Assembly (NCBI RefSeq): GCF_019551475.1
Contig: NZ_CP047159.1
Coordinates: 1 to 64,000 of the forward strand
From: Prevotella sp. Rep29
Lineage (GTDB): Bacteria > Bacteroidota > Bacteroidia > Bacteroidales > Bacteroidaceae
Direction: 5' to 3'
Length of the DNA: 64,000 nucleotides
Part shown: piece by piece, positions 40,985-49,439 of the stretch
How the letters are laid out: every line of letters begins with the position of its first letter
Numbering within the stretch: the first letter of the stretch is position 1
Made by a program: the position numbers and the translations under genes
Notes under the pieces: generated by a model
Databases searched by the model: none
The model's input: the letters and a program-made list of their open reading frames with translations, nothing else
What the model was told of the DNA's origin: nothing

Positions 40985-41997
40985 GAAGAAAATCTGTGAC
41001 AGCCTTCGGGCTGATAATAATGGTAGCGGCGGTTTGTTCGTGTGCTGCCTGTAAGAATACCAAGAACGTCAAAACAGGTTCAGCGGTCGAGGTGACGGAC
41101 CCCGTAGGGCCTGCTTTTGATGCCGATTCTGCCTATGCTTTCTGTCAGCAGCAATGCGATTTCGGTGCTCGGGCGATGAATACACCGGCGCATGAGCAGT
41201 GCAAGGAATGGATTGCCGAGGAGTTTCGCGCTTACGGCTGTCTCGTCGAGGAGCAGCAGGCAGACCTGAAAGGCTATGACGGAACGATGCTGAAAGCCAC
41301 GAATATTATTGCACGTACTTCAGCGGACAACAGCAAACCACATATCCTGCTTTGTGCACATTACGACACCCGTCCATGGGCGGACAACGACCCGGACGAG
41401 AGTAACCGCCGGAAACCCGTAGCAGGAGCTAATGACGGGGCATCGGGCGTGGCGGTGATGCTCGAGATTGCCCGCCTCATCCAGCAAAACCCGCTGCCTG
41501 GCGTAGCGGTGGATTTCGTGTGTTTCGACGCTGAAGACTGGGGCACGCCGCAATGGGCAGAGCAGCAGAGCGACGAGTCGTGGGCTTTGGGTGCACGCTA
41601 TTGGGCTGCCAATCGTCCATATAAAAATGACTATGCCATCGTCTTCGGCATCTTGCTCGACATGGTCGGTGGCGTAGGTGCGCAGTTCTATCAGGAAGGT
41701 TTCTCGTTGGAATACGCTCAGTCGATTGTCAATCAGGTGTGGAGTGCGGCTGCATCAGCAGGTTATAGTGGCTATTTCCCTGCCACGCCCGGCGGTTATG
41801 TGACCGACGACCATGTGCCTGTGAACGAGGTGGCTGGCATACCGACCGTAGATATCGTTCCCTATTACCCGAACTGCAAGGAAAGTTCGTTCGGACCGGC
41901 ATGGCATACACTTGCCGACAATATGGAGAATATTGACAGAAATACGCTCAAAGCAGTAGGACAGACAGTCATACAGGTGTTGTATTCGAATCATTAA
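40981..41997 (+). CDS. M28 family zinc peptidase, lipoprotein (glutaminyl cyclase-like)
   Basis: The 338-residue product has a lipoprotein-type signal (IMVAAVCSCAAC) and the M28 metal ligands: LLCAHYDTRPW (His/Asp), GANDGASGVAV (Asp), DAEDWGTPQ (Glu), GILLDMVGG (Asp) and PAWHTLADN (His). The sequence near the active site is nearer to bacterial glutaminyl-peptide cyclotransferases than to aminopeptidases, so either cyclising N-terminal Gln or trimming peptides is possible. The start at 40981 overlaps the preceding stop (ATGA). It closes the Lrp-C26/M19-M28 operon. Confidence 0.9.
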   Translation: MRRKSVTAFGLIIMVAAVCSCAACKNTKNVKTGSAVEVTDPVGPAFDADSAYAFCQQQCDFGARAMNTPAHEQCKEWIAEEFRAYGCLVEEQQADLKGYDGTMLKATNIIARTSADNSKPHILLCAHYDTRPWADNDPDESNRRKPVAGANDGASGVAVMLEIARLIQQNPLPGVAVDFVCFDAEDWGTPQWAEQQSDESWALGARYWAANRPYKNDYAIVFGILLDMVGGVGAQFYQEGFSLEYAQSIVNQVWSAAASAGYSGYFPATPGGYVTDDHVPVNEVAGIPTVDIVPYYPNCKESSFGPAWHTLADNMENIDRNTLKAVGQTVIQVLYSNH

Positions 41998-42137
41998 GCA
42001 CTTGTCCCTTCCCGGGGAAGTGCGTAGTTTAGTTGGGTGGATATTGTGAGTTAAAATATTAATACTCAAGCCGTTTTTTGTTATAAAGTCGGTGATTTTT
42101 ACGAAATAAGTAAGTGTGACATTAAAAAGATGAAATC

Positions 42138-42731
42138 ATGGTGATACAAAAACACAAATGTTTGTTTTTTGCTTTGTTATTGCTTTTCACAATATCATGT
42201 GAAAAAGACTATGACGAAGATTTTAACACCATAGAAGTGCGGCTTACAACTGAAAATAATGTTGCTCCTGAAGGAAATGCGTATGTCTTTTATTTAGGAA
42301 AAAACAAGAATTTGCCCGAAGTGTTAGATGTGATGTTTGATTTTGAATCAGACGATAGGTATCTTCCGTTTTTTGTTTTTAAAGAGTGGCAAGGTGAGTA
42401 TTATAAAAAGTTCTATCCTGTTTCAGAATATGGGGATGAGAATGCTGGTACATTGCATCGAAACAACAAATATTCGTATGCTATGTTTTATGTAGAAAAG
42501 CTTTCTCGAAAATACGGAACACCTCAGCCTGGTGATGTTTTTCTGATTCTTGTTGTACCGTATAAGAAATGGAATGCGTCGGCTTTTGTTATTGCCACCC
42601 TTAACAAGAATAGTGTCGTCAAAGCGATATATACAAATACGACGACCGCTAATGAGATGCTTGTTGAATGGGATATTAAAGGTGGAAAAGATCTTTATCC
42701 TGGATCAGAAATCATAAAGGTTACTCACTGA
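42138..42731 (+). CDS. Hypothetical lipoprotein
   Basis: The 197-residue product has a lipobox (FFALLLLFTISC) followed by EKDYDEDF, which suits surface export in Bacteroidetes. The mature part is rich in Tyr, Lys and Asn, with VEVRLTTE-like and YVFYLGKNKN strands; no family recognised. Its base composition is more AT-rich than the peptidase genes before it and glsB after it. It ends exactly one base before the stop of glsB, which runs the opposite way. Origin by transfer is possible. Confidence 0.65.
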   Translation: MVIQKHKCLFFALLLLFTISCEKDYDEDFNTIEVRLTTENNVAPEGNAYVFYLGKNKNLPEVLDVMFDFESDDRYLPFFVFKEWQGEYYKKFYPVSEYGDENAGTLHRNNKYSYAMFYVEKLSRKYGTPQPGDVFLILVVPYKKWNASAFVIATLNKNSVVKAIYTNTTTANEMLVEWDIKGGKDLYPGSEIIKVTH

Positions 42732-43715
42732 TTACTGCTTCGAAATAATCTTATTTGCTCCCGATGTGATTTTCAGTGCTTCGGGGTGTTCAGCAATGAA
42801 GGTGTCGATGTGTCGGATGCGTTTCTGTTCGAGAATTTCGTTGACGGCAATGAGGATGCCCGTCTCTTCCACGTCGCCGAATCCGTCGTTGATGGCGGTT
42901 CCGAACATTCTCATTGTCGGGCTGAGTCCCATGTAGGCGTTGACCAATGGTGGTATGTTGAATCCCAATTTGCGGATTTCGGCATTGAGCGTGACGTAGT
43001 CGTCTTTGAACGAAGATTTGTTGAAAAGTTGCTCCAATTCCTCCGGATTTGTTTCAATTTTCAGCGGTTTCATCGGGATAATGAGGTTTTCTGGGTCGCT
43101 GAAATGCTTGTTGAGGAAGTAGAGAATCATGTCGCGTCCTTTTCTTACGTAAGAGGGATACATGGTTACCTTTCCGAAGAAATATTTCACGTTGGGCATG
43201 ATGACTGTCAGTGCGCCCAGTCCGTCCCATAGGTTGTCGAGTGCGAAAAGGCTTTTTGAGCCCATGCGCGTGCTTTGATAGGGGAGTGTCACGTATGAGC
43301 GTGCCAGCTCGATGGTGTAGGGCAGGTATTCGCGGATAAACTTTTCGGAGAAATGGAACATGTGGCTGGTGGCGAGGATGGGTTGTCCCTGTTCGTCGAA
43401 ATCCACATCCGTTCCGAGTTTGTAGCGATAGCCGCCGATAATCTCCTCTGCCTCTGGGTTCCAGACGATGAGTTGTTTGTAGCAGTTTTCCATCGTGTCG
43501 AACTTGTCGAGGTCGAGTTCCTTGCCCGTTCCTCCTCCGGCAGCCCTGAAAGCCTCTTCGCGCTGGCGTCCTATCTCGCGCACCACGTTCGGTGCGTTGT
43601 GATAATCGACGATATAGATTTCGTTTGCGCTCTTGTTGGTGATGCGGAGTTGGCGTTCTGCTGTGAGTTCACGCTTGAGGATTTGCTTGTCGACGGGAGG
43701 AATAATCGGTTGCAT
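42732..43715 (-). CDS. glsB: Glycine lipid N-acyltransferase GlsB-like (GNAT/hemolysin-like)
   Basis: The 327-residue protein is an acyl-transferring GNAT relative: YIVDYHNAPNVVREIGRQREEAF, GGYRYKLGTDVDF, ELARSYVTLPYQ and a C-terminal part with AYMGLSPTMRMFGTAI. In Bacteroides, glsB encodes the N-acyltransferase that makes monoacyl glycine, and its neighbour glsA adds the second acyl chain; the pair here (25-bp gap, glsA first) matches that arrangement. Expected at the inner membrane face. The assignment rests on recognised similarity and synteny. Confidence 0.78.
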   Translation of the reverse strand: MQPIIPPVDKQILKRELTAERQLRITNKSANEIYIVDYHNAPNVVREIGRQREEAFRAAGGGTGKELDLDKFDTMENCYKQLIVWNPEAEEIIGGYRYKLGTDVDFDEQGQPILATSHMFHFSEKFIREYLPYTIELARSYVTLPYQSTRMGSKSLFALDNLWDGLGALTVIMPNVKYFFGKVTMYPSYVRKGRDMILYFLNKHFSDPENLIIPMKPLKIETNPEELEQLFNKSSFKDDYVTLNAEIRKLGFNIPPLVNAYMGLSPTMRMFGTAINDGFGDVEETGILIAVNEILEQKRIRHIDTFIAEHPEALKITSGANKIISKQ

Positions 43716-43740
43716 CTTCTTATTTTTTTATTCGTTCTTA

Positions 43741-44580
43741 CTATTTTTCTTTACCAAGTTGATAGACGATATCTTCGACGTGGAGAGCCCACTGTGTGGC
43801 ACTTTTCGACTTGTCGAATGTCTGCCATGGGATAGGCTTGCCGATGGTGACACGGAAAGTCTTGTGCACGTTCTTGTACATTTCGTCAACAAGGAAGAGC
43901 ATGGCGATGTTGAATTTGATGCCCAGTCGCTTGCAGATGTTGGCGATGCGGTAGAATCGGTCTGAGTTCTCTCCGCTGAAGTGGATGGGCACCACGTCGC
44001 GCTGTGTCTCAACGCTCTTCGTGATGAAAGTTTTTTTCCAGTCGAGGTCGTGGATTTCGCCGTTAATCTTGCGTGAGCAGAGCCCCGCCGGGAACATGAG
44101 CATGTGATGATCGCTCTTGAAGCCCGCCTCGACCATCGCCGGGAAATTGCGGCTCTGGTGTCCCGTCTTGTTGATGGGGATGCAGAGGGGAGCCAGTCCC
44201 GGCAAGTTCATGAGTAGGTCGTTGACCAGATAGCGGAAGCGTCCGTCGTATTGTTTGCCGATGATGGCACCGAGCGCCACTCCGTCGGCTCCGCCCAGCG
44301 GATGGTTCGACACGAACGTGTAAAGGCGTCCGTCATCTTTGGCAGGCAGATTTTCCTTGCCTTCAATCTCCAACGTCACGTCCAGATAGCGCAGTGTTGC
44401 CTCGAGCCATTCCACTCCTGTCTTGTCGCGGCTGTCCCAGAGGAACGCATTCACCTCGTCCTGGTGGATGATGCGCTTGAGCCAGTTGCGCGCGAACTTC
44501 GGCACAAACTTGGCTTTTGAACCCATTTTCCCTTTGAGAATATGGTCGATATCAATCGTTTTTTCTGTAATTTCTGTCAT
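43741..44580 (-). CDS. glsA: Glycine lipid O-acyltransferase GlsA-like (PlsC-type)
   Basis: The 279-residue protein is a lysophospholipid-acyltransferase-like enzyme: VSNHPLGGADGVALG at the catalytic position, INKTGHQSRNF, LMFPAGLCSRK and VPIHFSGENSDRF. The catalytic His and Asp are five residues apart (HPLGGAD) and not four as in classic HX4D, which I believe is usual in this Bacteroidetes branch. It would acylate the hydroxyl of monoacyl glycine. ATG at 44578-44580; reverse-strand TACTTTTG (44602-44609) is the -7 box. Cotranscribed with glsB. Confidence 0.78.
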   Translation of the reverse strand: MTEITEKTIDIDHILKGKMGSKAKFVPKFARNWLKRIIHQDEVNAFLWDSRDKTGVEWLEATLRYLDVTLEIEGKENLPAKDDGRLYTFVSNHPLGGADGVALGAIIGKQYDGRFRYLVNDLLMNLPGLAPLCIPINKTGHQSRNFPAMVEAGFKSDHHMLMFPAGLCSRKINGEIHDLDWKKTFITKSVETQRDVVPIHFSGENSDRFYRIANICKRLGIKFNIAMLFLVDEMYKNVHKTFRVTIGKPIPWQTFDKSKSATQWALHVEDIVYQLGKEK

Positions 44581-44833
44581 GTTGGATTCGCTAATATCAT
44601 GCAAAAGTAACTTTATTTTTCCAATTTCTACGTCTTTTTGTCAAAAAAATATGTTTTTTTTGTGTTGTGTCCCTGAAATAATGTGAAGCATCAGGTAAAA
44701 TGACGTTGCAGTTTGCTCATTGCATCCGGACTGTGGCGCGCCGCAATTTTTCCCGGGAAGAACAGTCTGTAGTGAGAAAAATCTTGTCAGTTTGACGGCT
44801 TTTCGGAAGCAAATGTTTTCGCGAAAAACAGCC

Positions 44834-45048
44834 TGCATAAACATACAGAAACACTGTATAAATATAACGGTTGAACTTTCGTTTTCCAAAAGTTCAACTT
44901 TTAGCTTCCAAAAGTTGAACTTTTAGGGCGTGAAAGTTGAACTTTCAGCGTGCAAAAGTTGAACTTTTGCAAGGTGATATATAATGCATTGTTTATCAAT
45001 AAGTTACGAATGGATACGAAAAGGCTTGACCTTGCGTATAAATATGCA
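44834..45048 (+). repeat. 22-bp palindrome-array element, copy 4
   Basis: The 215-bp element has 14-mers TGCATAAACATACA (44834-44847) and TGTATAAATATAAC (44855-44868), a partial unit TTGAACTTTC, four 22-bp units from 44886, 44908, 44930 and 44952 (middles TTCAA, TTGAA, TTGAA, TTGAA), a spacer with TTATCAATAAGTTA, and CGTATAAATATGCA (45035-45048). In this copy all units are of the GTT-N-AAC class. It lies between the divergent glsA and mraZ promoters. The rest of 44610-45206 shows no gene. Confidence 0.87.
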
Positions 45049-45206
45049 AAACCGCGAGGGCTTAAACTTGCGGAATGAATGAAAAAATCAACAATTATCT
45101 TCTGGCTACACCTCATCGGATTCTGGAAAGTCATGAGGCGTTGAACGCAGAAAAAAGCGCTCGGGGTGTTAAAAAAATAAAAAAATGAGGTTTTTTTTGA
45201 AAAACA

Positions 45207-45231
45207 TGGAGAAAAGTGGGGCGAAGTGGGG
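45207..45231 (+). promoter_or_regulatory. Probable MraZ operator
   Basis: TGGAG (45207-45211), TGGGG (45217-45221) and TGGGG (45227-45231) repeat at an exact 10-bp spacing. MraZ of other bacteria binds TGGGN boxes with 5-nt spacers before its own gene. Here the boxes lie just upstream of the -7 box at 45241-45248 and cover the place of a -33 element, which fits autorepression. Confidence 0.75.
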
Positions 45232-45240
45232 GATTTTTTA

Positions 45241-45248
45241 TACCTTTG
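45241..45248 (+). promoter_or_regulatory. -7 box of the dcw cluster
   Basis: TACCTTTG, 40 nt before the mraZ ATG. No TTG lies at the right distance; the MraZ boxes occupy that site. Confidence 0.6.
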
Positions 45249-45288
45249 CAGGGAATAATCCGAATACCTCTTATAGTCAGATACGAAG

Positions 45289-45750
45289 ATGCGTTTTTTA
45301 GGAAACATAGAAGCGAAGACAGATGCGAAGGGCAGGGTGTTTCTCCCGGCAGCCTTCCGCAAGATTCTCCAGCGTGCCGGTGAGGGCAATCTGGTGATGC
45401 GCAGGGATGTGTTTCAGGCGTGTCTGACGCTCTACCCCGAGTCGGTTTGGAACGAGCAGATGGACCTGATGCGCTCGCGTCTGAACCGTTGGGATGCGCG
45501 CCAGCAGCAGATTTTCCGTCAGTTTGTATCGGATGTGGAGTTGATAACCCTTGATGCGAGCGGCAGGCTGCTGATTCCCAAACGTTATCTGAAGATGGCT
45601 AACATCGAGCAGGAAATCCGTTTCATCGGTCTGGGCGACACGATTGAAATCTGGAGTGCTGCGAGCGTGGAGAGGCCTTTCGTGGAACCGGCAGAGTTTA
45701 GCGATGCTTTGCAGGAACTGATGAGGGCTGCAGGAAAAGAGGAGCAGTAG
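45289..45750 (+). CDS. mraZ: Transcriptional regulator MraZ
   Basis: The 153-residue protein has two SpoVT/AbrB-like MraZ repeats: MRFLGNIEAKTDAKGRVFLPAAFRK near the start and LDASGRLLIPKRYLKMANI in the second half. It is the usual first gene of the division/cell-wall cluster and represses or modulates that cluster by binding repeated TGGGN boxes, which are present upstream. The next gene, rsmH, starts 30 bp after its stop. Confidence 0.95.
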   Translation: MRFLGNIEAKTDAKGRVFLPAAFRKILQRAGEGNLVMRRDVFQACLTLYPESVWNEQMDLMRSRLNRWDARQQQIFRQFVSDVELITLDASGRLLIPKRYLKMANIEQEIRFIGLGDTIEIWSAASVERPFVEPAEFSDALQELMRAAGKEEQ

Positions 45751-45780
45751 GGACGATTACAGATAAATGAATATAAAACA

Positions 45781-46734
45781 TTGACGGTTGCGGAAGAATA
45801 CCATGTACCGGTGCTCTTGAAAGAGAGTGTGGACGGTCTGAATATCCATTCAGGCGGTGTGTATGTCGATGTGACCTTCGGAGGCGGCGGGCATTCGCGT
45901 GAGATTTACTCGCGCTTGGATGCCACGTCGAGTTTGTTCGCCTTCGACCAAGATGCAGATGCAGAACGGCAGTGGCAGCAAGCCATGGAGGATGGGAAGG
46001 TGTCGCCAGAGGGCGAAGCGCATCCGCGTTTTGTGTTTGTGCGTTCCAATTTCCGTTATCTGAAAAACTGGATGCGCTATTATGGCGTGTCGCAGATTGA
46101 CGGATTGTTGGCGGACTTAGGCGTCTCGAGCCATCACTTCGATGAGCAGGAGCGCGGATTCTCCTTCCGTTTCGATGCCCCGTTGGATATGCGGATGAAT
46201 CAGCGGGCAACGCTGACGGCGCAGGATGTGGTGAACGACTATCCTGAAGAGCGCTTGGCTGACGTGCTCCACTTCTACGGCGAACTGAAAAATGCCCGTC
46301 GGATAGCTGCCGTCATCGCAAGGAAGCGCGAAACGCAGGTGCTGACCACCACACAGCAGTTGGCTGATGCCGTGCAAGAACTCTTCCCCAAAGAGCGCGG
46401 GAAGAAAGAACTCACGAAACTGTTCCAGGCACTCCGCATCGAAGTGAACCATGAAATGGAGGCGTTGAAAGAACTCCTGACGGCAGCCACCGAACTGCTC
46501 CGACCGGGCGGCAGGCTTTCGGTCATCACCTATCACTCGTTGGAAGACCGACTGGTGAAAAACTTAATCAAGAGCGGCAATGTGGAAGGACGCGTTGAGC
46601 AGGACTTTTTCGGGAGGGTTACGGCACCCCTCGAGGCTGTGAACAATAAGGTGATCATCCCCGACGAAGACGAACAGACGCGTAACCCGCGCAGCAGGAG
46701 CGCAAAACTGAGGATTGCAGAAAAGAAACGATAA
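45781..46734 (+). CDS. rsmH: 16S rRNA m4C1402 methyltransferase RsmH (MraW)
   Basis: The 317-residue protein shows EYHVPVLLKESVDGL, the SAM site VDVTFGGGGHSREIYSRL, DGLLADLGVSSHHFD, ERGFSFRFDAPLDMRM and ALRIEVNHEMEAL, all typical of RsmH. The start must be the TTG at 45781: upstream to the in-frame stop at 45748 there is no ATG or GTG, and no later ATG precedes the conserved EYHVPVLL. A rare start codon could lower expression relative to mraZ. Confidence 0.95.
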   Translation: MTVAEEYHVPVLLKESVDGLNIHSGGVYVDVTFGGGGHSREIYSRLDATSSLFAFDQDADAERQWQQAMEDGKVSPEGEAHPRFVFVRSNFRYLKNWMRYYGVSQIDGLLADLGVSSHHFDEQERGFSFRFDAPLDMRMNQRATLTAQDVVNDYPEERLADVLHFYGELKNARRIAAVIARKRETQVLTTTQQLADAVQELFPKERGKKELTKLFQALRIEVNHEMEALKELLTAATELLRPGGRLSVITYHSLEDRLVKNLIKSGNVEGRVEQDFFGRVTAPLEAVNNKVIIPDEDEQTRNPRSRSAKLRIAEKKR

Positions 46735-46743
46735 TACTGACGT

Positions 46744-47250
46744 ATGAAAGAACAAGACGAAAAAGAGCAAAAACTGTCAGAGCAAGAGCCCCTCAAGGAG
46801 CTCCTTGAAGCGGCAGAGAACGGCAAGGAGCCGCTCTCGGCAGAGGCAGAGCAGGCGCCTGAAGAGGAAGGACCTACGCTGAAAGAAGTGATAGAGGAGA
46901 CCGCTCGCGAAGATGAGCAGCCGCTCTCTTCGCAATTCACGCTGCGTAAGATTCTCGGTGGCGACATCCTGAACAACCGCTCCATCCGCCGACAGATATG
47001 GCTTATCCTGCTGATTGTCCTGTTCACCATCATCTATGTGGCGAATCGCTACAGTTGTCAAAAAGATCTTATTGAGATAGACCGCCTGAATAATGTTTTT
47101 CAAAAGGCAAAATACAAAGCGTTATCAAAATCGAGCGAACTGACGGAAATGAGTCGGGAGAGCAACGTGCTCGAGGCTTTGAAAGCCAATAACGACAGTA
47201 GCTTGAAGCAAGCCAGTCAGCCACCGTATTTCATAGAGATACCTCAATAG
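46744..47250 (+). CDS. ftsL: FtsL-like cell division protein
   Basis: The 168-residue protein has a long acidic N-terminal cytoplasmic part (residues 1-75, rich in Glu), a single membrane helix (QIWLILLIVLFTIIYVAN, about 95-113) and a coiled-coil-like periplasmic tail (KDLIEIDRLNNVFQKAKYKAL). This topology and its place between rsmH and ftsI identify it as FtsL, which bridges FtsQ/DivIB, FtsB-type and FtsWI proteins. Sequence conservation of FtsL is low, so identity rests on position and topology. Confidence 0.85.
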   Translation: MKEQDEKEQKLSEQEPLKELLEAAENGKEPLSAEAEQAPEEEGPTLKEVIEETAREDEQPLSSQFTLRKILGGDILNNRSIRRQIWLILLIVLFTIIYVANRYSCQKDLIEIDRLNNVFQKAKYKALSKSSELTEMSRESNVLEALKANNDSSLKQASQPPYFIEIPQ

Positions 47251-47277
47251 AACTTAGAAAAGAGAAACGTTGAAGCC

Positions 47278-49425
47278 ATGAGCAAGTTTGATTATAAGAA
47301 AATAATGCCCCGCTATACAGTCATCGCCGTGCTGATGGCCATAGCCGCCGTAGCCGTAGTAGCCAAGTCGTTCTATATCATGACCGTCAAGCGCGACTAC
47401 TGGGAGAAAGTTGCTTCCCGTCAGAAGGCAGACAGCGTGACGGTGAAACCGATGCGTGGCAATATTCTCAGTAGCGACGGACAGTTGATGGCGTCGTCAC
47501 TGCCTGAATACAAGCTGTTCATGGATTTCAAGACCCTTCACGAAGCAGGGAATGACTCGCTTTGGGAAGCCAGTGTGGATACCATCTGCAAGCAGTTGAA
47601 CCGGATTTTCCCCGAAAAGAGTGCAGCCCAGTTCCGTTCTGACTTAGAGGCGGGCAGGCAGAAGCAGCATCGTCACTGGGCGGTGTGGAGCAAGCGTGTG
47701 GACTATAACACGAAAGAAGCAGTCATGAAATTGCCCGTTTTCAATCTGAAATCCATTCGAGGCGGCTTCCATGTAGAAGAGTTCAATGCCCGTCGGCGCC
47801 CCTTCGGTTCGCTGGCAGGGCGTACGGTCGGCGACCTCTATGGTGCAAAAGACACGGCGCGTTTCGGCTTGGAACTCTCATACGACTCCGTGCTGCGCGG
47901 AACAGAAGGCATCACCCACCGGCGGAAAGTGATGAATCACTATCTGAGCATTGTCGATACTCCCCCCGTGGATGGTGCAGACATCGTGACGACACTCGAC
48001 GTCAACATACAAGACTTGGCGGAACGCTGCATACTTGACGAGCTAAAAGCCATCAACGGCAACGTAGGAGTTGTCATCGTGATGGAAGTAGCGACAGGCG
48101 ATATCAAGGCTATCGTGAACATGGAGAAATGTCCGGACGGAGTCTATCGGGAGCGAAAGAACCATGCCGTGAGCGACCTGCTCGAGCCTGGCTCGGTGTT
48201 CAAGACCGCCTCCATCCTCGTGGCGCTGGACGACGGTGTGGTAGATACCACTTATATGGTCGCGACGGGCGGCGGCGTGTGGAACATGCACGGTCGTAAC
48301 ATGAAAGACCACAACTGGACGCGCGGCGGATATGGAACCATCTCCCTCCCCCGCTCGTTGGAGGTGAGCTCGAATATCGGTGTGAGCAGAATCATCGACG
48401 ACCATTATGGAAAGAATCCCGAGAAGTTTGTGGAAGGCATCTATCGCACAGGACTCGCCGACGATTTGCAGATACCGCTTTTCGGTTCGACACCTGCCCG
48501 CATCCGTATGCCGCGAAAGGCTGCAAACGGACAATATGAGAACTGGAGCAAGACCGCATTGCCATGGATGAGTATCGGTTACGAGACACAGGTTCCCCCC
48601 ATCTCCACGCTGACCTTCTATAATGCGATAGCCAACAATGGAAAGATGATGCGCCCGCGTTTCGTCAAGGAAGTGCAGAAAGACGGCGTGACGATTGCCG
48701 AATATCCGCCTTTCGTGATGCGCAACAGAATAGCGAAAGAGTCAACCATCAAGACGATGCAGACCATCCTGACCCATGTGGTGAGTCAAGGCTTGGGAAA
48801 GAAAGCCGGTTCGAAGTCGTTCGCCGTGGCAGGTAAGACGGGTACGGCGCAGATTTCGCAGGGAGCCGGCGGCTATAAGAGCGGTGTGACCAACTATCTT
48901 CTGAGTTTCTGCGGGTTCTTCCCGGCAGACAATCCTCGATATAGTTGTATCGTATGTATTCAGAAGGCAGGACTTCCGGCTTCAGGCGGCGGTATGTGCG
49001 GTCCGGTGTTCCGCAATGTTGCAGAAGGGATTATGGCACAAAACCTGAAACTGTTGGTGTCTGATGCCAGAGATTCCTCGTCAATACTCCTTCCTGATGT
49101 GAAATATGGTAACCTGACGGCAGCCAATATCGTTCTTTCCCGCCTTGGTTTCAAAACACAGGGCAACAGCGGCAGCCATCAGGAAACTCCCGTATGGGGA
49201 TATGTGTCTCGTGAAAAGACGGGAATGAACATGAAGCAAGATAAGATATACGGAAAACAATATGTTCCCACCGTTCTTGGCATGGGCGCCCGTGATGCTG
49301 TTTATATGCTGGAGGGGCGTGGCGTGAAAGTGAAGTTGAGCGGACGTGGAAAAGTCGTGGAGCAAAGTCTTCCTGCCGGACATAAGATAGCAAAAGGAGA
49401 CGTATGTATCTTACGACTGAACTAA
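47278..49425 (+). CDS. ftsI: Septal penicillin-binding protein (transpeptidase) with PASTA domains
   Basis: The 715-residue class B PBP has an N-terminal membrane helix ([21 protein letters not shown]), a dimerisation domain, and the transpeptidase with SxxK in [10 protein letters not shown] (Ser306), SxN in [10 protein letters not shown] and KTGT in VAGKTGTAQ. The C-terminus has a PASTA-like segment ([17 protein letters not shown]) and a second ([21 protein letters not shown]), ending with CILRLN. PASTA domains are usual in Bacteroidetes FtsI. It cross-links septal peptidoglycan with FtsW. The gene ends inside the upstream part of murE. Confidence 0.95.
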   Translation: MSKFDYKKIMPRYTVIAVLMAIAAVAVVAKSFYIMTVKRDYWEKVASRQKADSVTVKPMRGNILSSDGQLMASSLPEYKLFMDFKTLHEAGNDSLWEASVDTICKQLNRIFPEKSAAQFRSDLEAGRQKQHRHWAVWSKRVDYNTKEAVMKLPVFNLKSIRGGFHVEEFNARRRPFGSLAGRTVGDLYGAKDTARFGLELSYDSVLRGTEGITHRRKVMNHYLSIVDTPPVDGADIVTTLDVNIQDLAERCILDELKAINGNVGVVIVMEVATGDIKAIVNMEKCPDGVYRERKNHAVSDLLEPGSVFKTASILVALDDGVVDTTYMVATGGGVWNMHGRNMKDHNWTRGGYGTISLPRSLEVSSNIGVSRIIDDHYGKNPEKFVEGIYRTGLADDLQIPLFGSTPARIRMPRKAANGQYENWSKTALPWMSIGYETQVPPISTLTFYNAIANNGKMMRPRFVKEVQKDGVTIAEYPPFVMRNRIAKESTIKTMQTILTHVVSQGLGKKAGSKSFAVAGKTGTAQISQGAGGYKSGVTNYLLSFCGFFPADNPRYSCIVCIQKAGLPASGGGMCGPVFRNVAEGIMAQNLKLLVSDARDSSSILLPDVKYGNLTAANIVLSRLGFKTQGNSGSHQETPVWGYVSREKTGMNMKQDKIYGKQYVPTVLGMGARDAVYMLEGRGVKVKLSGRGKVVEQSLPAGHKIAKGDVCILRLN

Positions 49426-49439
49426 AAAAGAAAACAGGC

